From contig JAIRUL010000142.1 of the NCBI GenBank assembly GCA_031254445.1, positions 1-10,394 of the forward strand: DNA of 10,394 nucleotides, read 5' to 3'. Shown here in pieces: positions 1-5,247 of this stretch. The DNA comes from Chitinispirillales bacterium. GTDB lineage: Bacteria > Fibrobacterota > Chitinivibrionia > Chitinivibrionales > Chitinispirillaceae. Made by a program: the position numbers and the translations under genes. The stretch's first letter is position 1; each line of letters starts with the position of its first letter. The notes under the pieces were generated by a model, which was given only the letters and a program-made list of their open reading frames with translations, did not search any database and was not told where the DNA came from.

Positions 1-1928
1 TTGAGCGGCGTCTGCCCGCCGAATTGCACAATCACGCCGTCGGGCTTTTCCATACCGTAGATGCTCAGTACATTCTCAAGCGTAAGCGGCTCAAAGTATA
101 ATCTGTCGGAGATGTCGTAGTCGGTTGATACTGTCTCAGGGTTGCAGTTGACCATAACCGTCTCCACCCCCATGCCGCGCAGCGCGAGCGCAGCGTGGAC
201 GCAGCAGTAGTCGAACTCTATCCCCTGGCCGATGCGGTTCGGCCCGCCGCCAAGAACCATTACCTTGCGCTTGTTGGTTTTTGTGTTGATTTGGCCGTCG
301 ATGTTAAACGACGAGAAGTAGTAGCAAGCATTGTCAACGCCGCTGACCGGTACGGCCCCCCACCCCTCAATTAGCCCAATAGATAGGCGCAGTTTTCTAA
401 TGTCCGATTCCCGTCCGCCAATTAGCATCGCAAGGTAATTATCCGCAAATCCCCACTTCTTCGCCTTGATAAGGGTATCGCCCGGTAGCGTTTTGTTTTT
501 ATACTTAGCGATGATTTCTTCCTCAAAATCCACAAGCTCCTTCATCTCGGCAAGGAACCACGCTTTAATCTTAGTGATTCCGTGGATTGTTTCAATCCCC
601 GCGCCTTTCCTTATCGCTTCGTAGGCTATAAAGTGGCGCTCGCTCGTCGGCTCTTTCAGCATGTCAAGCAATTCCGGCAGCGTCTTTTTGTTAAAATCCT
701 TGGCGAACCCCAAACCGAAGCGCCCGATTTCGAGCGACCGAATAGCCTTTTGAAATGCCTCCTTATAATTTTTGCCGATGCTCATTACCTCGCCCACGGC
801 TTTCATCTGCGTTCCAAGCCTATCCTGCGAGCCCTTGAACTTCTCGAACGCCCAACGCGCGAATTTGACCACGACGTAATCGCCCGACGGCTCGTATTTG
901 TCAAGCGTGCCCTCTTTCCAATACGGCATTTCGCCAAGCGTCATTCCCGCCGCGAGCTTGGCCGATATGAGAGCGATGGGGAAACCTGTCGCCTTGGAGG
1001 CCAAGGCGGATGAGCGCGATGTGCGCGGGTTTATCTCTATGATCACGATGCGCCCGCTATGAGGGTCGTGCGCAAACTGCACGTTGCAGCCGCCTATTAT
1101 GTTCACAGACTCGGCGATGCCGTAGGCGTGCTTTTGAAGCCGTTTTTGCAGCTCCGGCGATATTGTCATCATAGGCGCGGTGCAGAACGAGTCGCCGGTG
1201 TGGACGCCCATCGGGTCGACGTTTTCTATGAAGCAGACAGTGACAATCTTGCCCGTCTTGTCGCGCACGACCTCAAGCTCCAATTCCTCCCAGCCGAGCA
1301 CGGACTCCTCGATGAGCACCTGATTAATGAGGCTCGCGGAGAGCCCGCGGCTTGCCACCGTTCTGAGCTCTTCCACGTTGTAAACCAGCCCGCCGCCCGT
1401 GCCGCCCATCGTGTAGGCGGGGCGGACGACCACCGGGTAACCGAGTTCCGCAGCGATTCTCTCCGCGTCCTCCACCGTGTAGACCGCTTCGCTTTTTGGC
1501 ATGTCGATGCCGAGCTGTTTCATCGCCTCCTTAAAGATAATCCGATCTTCCCCCCGCTCGATCGCCGAAATATCAATGCCTATAACCCTAACTCCAAATT
1601 TGTCAAGTACGCCCTCTTTGGCAAGTTGTATTGATAGGTTAAGCCCGCTCTGCCCGCCAAGGTTAGGCAGCAGCGCGTCGGGGCGCTCTTTTTCTATGAT
1701 GCGGGCGAGCGTGGGGACGTTGAGCGGTTCTATGTAGGTGATGTCGGCTACGCCCGGGTCGGTCATGATTGTCGCGGGATTCGAGTTGACAAGCACTATT
1801 TCGTATCCAAGCCCGCGCAGAGCCTTGCAGGCCTGAGTGCCGGAGTAGTCGAATTCACAGGCTTGGCCGATTATGATGGGGCCGGAGCCGATAATCATTA
1901 CCTTGCGGATATCGTCGCGTTTGGGCAT
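1..1928 (-). CDS. carB: Carbamoyl-phosphate synthase large subunit, N-terminal ~60% (runs off the left edge)
   Basis: CarB makes carbamoyl phosphate from bicarbonate, two ATP and ammonia (normally channelled from the CarA glutaminase) for pyrimidine and arginine synthesis in the cytoplasm. My reverse-strand translation starts MPKRDDIRKVMIIGSGP, close to E. coli CarB. It keeps GQACEFDYSG, NSNPATIMTD, the VVVRPAYTMGGTGGG ATP-grasp segment (Arg169, same number as in E. coli), ENVDPMGVHTGDS and EINPRTSRSSALASKATG. It then passes into the second half at VMVLGGGPNRIGQGIEFDY and ends inside GGQTPL at the window edge, giving about 642 of roughly 1070 codons. Spot checks near 360, 600, 1080 and 1200 stay in frame, so the gene looks intact. 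I chose the ATG at 1926-1928 by homology and because AAGGGA lies 12 nt before it. The ATG at 1938-1940 would add MSKQ but touches that AAGGGA. carB is the last visible gene of a leftward unit, 68 nt after the PurF-like gene. No carA lies beside it in the window. Confidence 0.96.
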   Translation of the reverse strand, partial: MPKRDDIRKVMIIGSGPIIIGQACEFDYSGTQACKALRGLGYEIVLVNSNPATIMTDPGVADITYIEPLNVPTLARIIEKERPDALLPNLGGQSGLNLSIQLAKEGVLDKFGVRVIGIDISAIERGEDRIIFKEAMKQLGIDMPKSEAVYTVEDAERIAAELGYPVVVRPAYTMGGTGGGLVYNVEELRTVASRGLSASLINQVLIEESVLGWEELELEVVRDKTGKIVTVCFIENVDPMGVHTGDSFCTAPMMTISPELQKRLQKHAYGIAESVNIIGGCNVQFAHDPHSGRIVIIEINPRTSRSSALASKATGFPIALISAKLAAGMTLGEMPYWKEGTLDKYEPSGDYVVVKFARWAFEKFKGSQDRLGTQMKAVGEVMSIGKNYKEAFQKAIRSLEIGRFGLGFAKDFNKKTLPELLDMLKEPTSERHFIAYEAIRKGAGIETIHGITKIKAWFLAEMKELVDFEEEIIAKYKNKTLPGDTLIKAKKWGFADNYLAMLIGGRESDIRKLRLSIGLIEGWGAVPVSGVDNACYYFSSFNIDGQINTKTNKRKVMVLGGGPNRIGQGIEFDYCCVHAALALRGMGVETVMVNCNPETVSTDYDISDRLYFEPLTLENVLSIYGMEKPDGVIVQFGGQTPL

Positions 1929-1940
1929 TTGTTTACTCAT

Positions 1941-1946
1941 TCCCTT
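1941..1946 (-). promoter_or_regulatory. Putative ribosome binding site of carB
   Basis: AAGGGA on the minus strand ends directly against the ATG at 1940 but lies 12 nt before the ATG at 1928. The spacing favours 1928, though 12 nt is long for a Shine-Dalgarno site, so the exact start stays uncertain. Confidence 0.4.
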
Positions 1947-1996
1947 GTCTTAAGGTTTAGGGTTATATGTTTGATTAGTTATTATCTATTGACGTA

Positions 1997-3427
1997 TCAA
2001 TGCGGGTACATACTGCATCCATCGCGCCCCGTCCAACAATACGTGCACAACTTCCCCCGATCCACCCCTATTGCCTCCACCATATCGCCAAGCAGTTGGA
2101 ACGACAGCGACGTCAGCCCCATCTTCGACCGGATGTGCTCTATCAGCGCCGCGTGTTTATCCGACCGCTCGTCTATGTAATCCGCAATGTCATACTTAAC
2201 GCCTTTCCCTTCAATCTCCTCAATGGCTTTCCGCGTGGCTAGATCCATCTCCGTGCGCGAACGGGAAAAGTTTAAGTAATTGCACCCGAAGAAGAGCGGC
2301 GGGCAGGCAAGGCGCATATGTATCTCCTTTGCCCCGTAGGAATATATCCTTTGCAGCGTATCTTTTAATTGCGTTCCGCGGACTATCGAATCATCGCAAA
2401 ATAATATCCGCTTGCCTTGTGTGAGTTTTTTTATGGGGATGAGCTTCATCTTAGCGACGAGCTCTCGCTGCGCCTGATTTTGCGGGAGAAATGAGCGAGC
2501 CCACGTGGGCGTGTACTTGACAAACGGGCGGCTGTAGGGTATTCGCCGCTTCTGCGAGTACCCTAGCGCGTGCGCTACGCCGGAGTCGGGAATGCCGGTC
2601 GCGAAGTCGACTTCAACGGTATCCCGCGCCGCAAGCGCCGCGCCGCTGCGGTAGCGCGATCGCTCTACGTTTACCCCCTCGTACTCCGACGCGGGGTAGC
2701 CGTAGTATATCCACAAGAAAGAGCACACTTGCATCCGCTCGCCGGGGGGGAGGCGCTGCGCTAGCCCGTCCCGCGTAATAAAGACCGCCTCCCCCGGGCC
2801 GAGTTCTTGTTCTACCTCGTAGCCGAGATTATAAAAGGCGCATGTCTCCATTGTCACCGCGTAGCCGCGCTCGCCCTTTCCTATAATGACCGGCGTCCGC
2901 CCAAGCCTGTCCCTCACCGCGTAGATGCCTTTCGCCGTAAGAATGAGCATAGACATCGAGCCGTCTATCTGCTCCTGCGCGGCCCGTATCCCCGCTTCGA
3001 AGCTCTCCTCCTGATTTATCAGCGAGGCCGCGAGTTCCGTTGGGTTCAGCTCGCCGCCATTCATCTCCGAGAAGTGCGTGGCTCGCTTGCGGAACGCCAT
3101 GCGGGCAAGTTCGGCGTCGTTCTTTATCGCCCCAACCGTGACGATGGCGTAGGCGCCGAGGTGCGAGCCGATGATGAGCGGCTGGTCTTCGTAGTCGCTT
3201 ATCACCCCGATTCCCATATCGCCGGCAAGCTTCTCAAGATCCGCGTCGAACTTGCTCCGAAACTGGGTATTTGTTATATCGTGGATGACGCGGGAAAACG
3301 AGTTTTCACTAACGGTGGCAAGCCCGCCGCGCCGGATGCCGAGGTGGCAATGGTAATCGGTGCCATAGAATAAATCCGTCCTGCACTTTTCGCAATTATC
3401 GGCTGCAACGCCAAAAAAGCCGCCCAT
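1997..3427 (-). CDS. PurF-like amidophosphoribosyltransferase family protein lacking the catalytic N-terminal cysteine
   Basis: This 476-residue protein has the two-domain layout of glutamine PRPP amidotransferase. The N-terminal Ntn-glutaminase-like half (about 1-240) begins MGGFFGV, aligning with the (M)CGIVGI/CGVFGI start of true PurF, so the nucleophile Cys is Gly2. The GHVRY glutamine-site region reads SHLGAY. The C-terminal phosphoribosyltransferase half is well kept: GIPDSGVAHALGY (278-290), KMKLIPIK (326-333) and the PRPP loop LFCDDSIVRGTQ (342-353, Asp345/Asp346). Cys235 (VCSFLWIYY), Cys382 (CPPLFFGC) and Cys461/Cys464 (CTYC) fall where Bacillus-type PurF binds its [4Fe-4S] cluster. 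From memory, Bacteroidota carry a similar MGGFFG protein beside carA/carB. The ATG at 3427 is chosen for homology and an AAGGAG site 10 nt upstream; a TTG at 3457 would add ten unsupported residues. The gene lies between DUF1846 and carB on the same strand. PRPP binding is likely; glutamine-dependent PurF activity is doubtful. It may be an ammonia-using, regulatory or repurposed paralogue. Confidence 0.88.
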   Translation of the reverse strand: MGGFFGVAADNCEKCRTDLFYGTDYHCHLGIRRGGLATVSENSFSRVIHDITNTQFRSKFDADLEKLAGDMGIGVISDYEDQPLIIGSHLGAYAIVTVGAIKNDAELARMAFRKRATHFSEMNGGELNPTELAASLINQEESFEAGIRAAQEQIDGSMSMLILTAKGIYAVRDRLGRTPVIIGKGERGYAVTMETCAFYNLGYEVEQELGPGEAVFITRDGLAQRLPPGERMQVCSFLWIYYGYPASEYEGVNVERSRYRSGAALAARDTVEVDFATGIPDSGVAHALGYSQKRRIPYSRPFVKYTPTWARSFLPQNQAQRELVAKMKLIPIKKLTQGKRILFCDDSIVRGTQLKDTLQRIYSYGAKEIHMRLACPPLFFGCNYLNFSRSRTEMDLATRKAIEEIEGKGVKYDIADYIDERSDKHAALIEHIRSKMGLTSLSFQLLGDMVEAIGVDRGKLCTYCWTGRDGCSMYPH

Positions 3428-3437
3428 TAGTATATTG

Positions 3438-3443
3438 CTCCTT
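3438..3443 (-). promoter_or_regulatory. Shine-Dalgarno site that sets the PurF-like start at 3427
   Basis: AAGGAG on the minus strand stands 10 nt before the ATG at 3427. It lies inside the ten-codon extension that would be read from the TTG at 3457, so it favours the shorter protein beginning MGGFFG. Confidence 0.75.
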
Positions 3444-3478
3444 AAACTTAAAGTCAAAGTCCCAAAAGCGTTAAAAGA

Positions 3479-4999
3479 TTATGTAATAAACAACGATTTC
3501 GCCGAAAACTCCGGGTCGCACGTTAAATTAACGCCGAGTTTTCTAAGCCCCGCCTCGTCGCCCGGCGTGGGGATGTGCGTTATATGCACCTCGCATCCTT
3601 TGAGTTCTTTGAGTTTTTTTAGCGCCATCTCCGCCGCGGGGTTCGAGACGGCGCTAATGCTTAGCGCTATCAGGGTTTCGTCTAAATCCAAACTTACCTT
3701 TCTATCGTCCAAAATCTCGCTCTTGAGCCGCCCTATAGATTCCGTTATATTCGGCGGCAAAAGGTGCATTCCGTCGGGGATGCCGGCGAGCGTCTTGGCG
3801 GCGTTGAGCACTAAGCTTGACGCCGCGTGCATTAGCGGCGAGTTGCATCCGGTGACTATAGCGCCGTCTTTTAGCTCCGTCGCCGCGCCGCAGAAGACGC
3901 CGCCGTTGCCCTTGCCTTTCTCTCTTGCGCGCTCCGCCGCCGCCCGCGCGGGCAGCACCACGCCGCGGTCCTCGGGCCTTATCCCCACCTTTTGCGCCAA
4001 AAACCCAGCTTTTTGCACCGCCTCCTTATCGCTTCCGCCCATCGCATATTCGCACGAGCACCTAAAATAGCGGCGCAAAATCTCCTGCCGCGCCGCCTCG
4101 CGCACCGCGTCGTCGTCTACGATACCCTGCGAGACTTGGTTGACGCCCGCGTCGGTGGGCGACTTGTAGAACGATTCGCGGCCGGTTATCTTCTCCAAAA
4201 TTCTCTTTACAATAGGGAACGCCTCGATGTCGCGGTTGTAGTTGACTGTGTGCGAATTGTAGGCATCGAGGTGGAAGCAGTCGATCATGTTGACGTCCCT
4301 CAAATCGAGGGTCGCGCTCTCGTAGGCCGCGTTCAGCTCGTGCGTTAGGGGCAAATCCCAAACCGGAAACGTCTCAAACTTCGCGTAGCCGGATTGCAGG
4401 CCCCGCTTGTAGTCGTGGTAAAGCTGCGACAAGCAGGTGGCCAACTTCCCGCTGCCGGGGCCGGGGCCCGTCACCACAACTATTGGCTTTGTGGTAGGGA
4501 TGTACGGATTTGCCCCGTAGCCCTCTTCGGAGACTATGGCGTCTACGCCGGTGGGGTAGCCTTTGGTGGCCCCGTGCGTAAAGACCTTTATGCCGCGCCG
4601 CTCGAGGCGGCTCTTGAAGGCGCGCGCAGCGGATTGATCCTCAGCGTAGCGCGAAATCACCACCGCCGAGACGTCTATCCCCCACTCCCCGAGGTCGTCT
4701 ATCAGCTTGAGGGCGTCGGAGTCGTAGGTGATGCCGAAGTCGGCGCGCATCTTGCGCCGCTCGATGTCGCCGGCGTATATGCAAAGTATAACCTCCGCGT
4801 CGCTCTTGAGCTTCTGCAATAGGCGCATTTTCACGTTTGGGTCGAACCCCGGGAGCACGCGCGCGGCGTGGTAATCGTAGAGCAGCTTGCCGCCGAACTC
4901 CAAATAGAGCTTATTCTGAAAGCGCCCGACGCGCTCGGCAATCGCCGCGGTCTGCTTAGAAAGATAGAGATCGTTGTCGAATCCAAGCGTAACAGGCAC
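3479..4999 (-). CDS. DUF1846 / UPF0371 family protein of unknown function
   Basis: The 506-residue length and sequence match the DUF1846 (UPF0371) family, usually about 500 residues and mainly known from Firmicutes and other gut bacteria. Recognisable family segments are KLYLEFGGKLLYDYHAARVLPGF (30-52), GITYDSDALKLID (89-101), VDAIVSEEGYGANPYI (152-167), the glycine-rich VVVTGPGPGSGKLATCLSQL (174-193), AGYAKFETFPVW-like residues (204-214), LRDVNMIDCFHLDAY (233-247), VNYNRDIEAFPI (252-263) and NSPLMHAASSLVLNAAK (386-402). The glycine-rich stretch resembles a phosphate-binding loop but is not an exact Walker A motif. No signal peptide or membrane segment is visible, so it should be cytoplasmic. 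The start is a GTG with GGAGG 8 nt upstream. It is the first gene of the leftward unit, 51 nt before the PurF-like gene. I know of no established reaction for the family and assign none. Confidence 0.92.
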   Translation of the reverse strand: MPVTLGFDNDLYLSKQTAAIAERVGRFQNKLYLEFGGKLLYDYHAARVLPGFDPNVKMRLLQKLKSDAEVILCIYAGDIERRKMRADFGITYDSDALKLIDDLGEWGIDVSAVVISRYAEDQSAARAFKSRLERRGIKVFTHGATKGYPTGVDAIVSEEGYGANPYIPTTKPIVVVTGPGPGSGKLATCLSQLYHDYKRGLQSGYAKFETFPVWDLPLTHELNAAYESATLDLRDVNMIDCFHLDAYNSHTVNYNRDIEAFPIVKRILEKITGRESFYKSPTDAGVNQVSQGIVDDDAVREAARQEILRRYFRCSCEYAMGGSDKEAVQKAGFLAQKVGIRPEDRGVVLPARAAAERAREKGKGNGGVFCGAATELKDGAIVTGCNSPLMHAASSLVLNAAKTLAGIPDGMHLLPPNITESIGRLKSEILDDRKVSLDLDETLIALSISAVSNPAAEMALKKLKELKGCEVHITHIPTPGDEAGLRKLGVNLTCDPEFSAKSLFIT

Positions 5000-5007
5000 T
5001 GCTGCAA

Positions 5008-5012
5008 CCTCC
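5008..5012 (-). promoter_or_regulatory. Shine-Dalgarno site for the GTG start of the DUF1846 gene
   Basis: GGAGG on the minus strand lies 8 nt before the GTG at 4997-4999. It fixes the start codon, and the family's usual N-terminus (a short lead into GFD..LYL) agrees with this start. Confidence 0.8.
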
Positions 5013-5069
5013 GGGTAACGGCGCGCGTTAGGTGAGACGTGATAGCTTTTTGCTTGTGCTTTAAGGATA

Positions 5070-5099
5070 AAGATAATTTATGGGGAGGGCTTATATCAA
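5070..5099 (-). promoter_or_regulatory. Weak candidate promoter for the DUF1846–PurF-like–carB unit
   Basis: On the minus strand TTGATA (5099-5094) is followed after 18 nt by TATCTT (5075-5070), or after 17 nt by the poorer TTATCT. The -35 part lies in the same 9-mer TATTGATAT (5101-5093) that precedes the GH9 gene and lysS, but the -10 part is poor. The start point would fall roughly 60-65 nt before the GTG. This is a consensus-match inference only. Confidence 0.35.
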
Positions 5100-5184
5100 T
5101 AGGGGGGCGCGATTTATGCGAAAGCAATATCTGCGGCGAAATCCGCGCCAACCGCCGAAGCCCGCGATAAAAATCATTAAATTA

Positions 5185-5213
5185 TTGATATTTAACGGGT
5201 AAAGCCATATATT
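5185..5213 (+). promoter_or_regulatory. Predicted sigma-70-type promoter of the GH9 gene
   Basis: TTGATA (5185-5190), a 17-nt spacer and TATATT (5208-5213) match the housekeeping consensus at five and four of six positions. Transcription would start near 5220, leaving a leader of about 28 nt that contains the Shine-Dalgarno site. The -35 box sits inside an inverted repeat, TTAAAT-N7-ATTTAA (5177-5195), a possible operator. The element shares 18 bases at identical spacing with the one upstream of lysS. Confidence 0.65.
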
Positions 5214-5234
5214 AACTATATACGCAAGCAAGAA

Positions 5235-5240
5235 AAGGAG
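5235..5240 (+). promoter_or_regulatory. Shine-Dalgarno site of the GH9 gene
   Basis: AAGGAG stands 7 nt before the ATG at 5248, ideal spacing, and supports the start that gives a complete signal peptide. Confidence 0.8.
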
Positions 5241-5247
5241 AATTGTC

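Noticed and set aside
582..1634. Long rightward open frames across carB (143 and 191 codons)
   Set aside because: They lie antisense to the well-conserved carB frame, have low-complexity Arg/His/Ala-rich translations, and show no recognisable domain.
1941..1996. Possible separate promoter for carB, including TTGATACGTCAA at 2000-1989 (minus)
   Set aside because: TTGATA overlaps the PurF-like stop, but no acceptable -10 box lies 16-18 nt downstream. TATAAC is too far away.
2807..3373. A 188-codon rightward frame antisense to the PurF-like gene
   Set aside because: It has no good ribosome site or recognisable domain, and is explained by the codon bias of the gene opposite.
3425..3457. Extended start of the PurF-like gene at TTG 3457
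   Set aside because: The extension contains the AAGGAG site for ATG 3427, and family proteins begin at MGGFFG.
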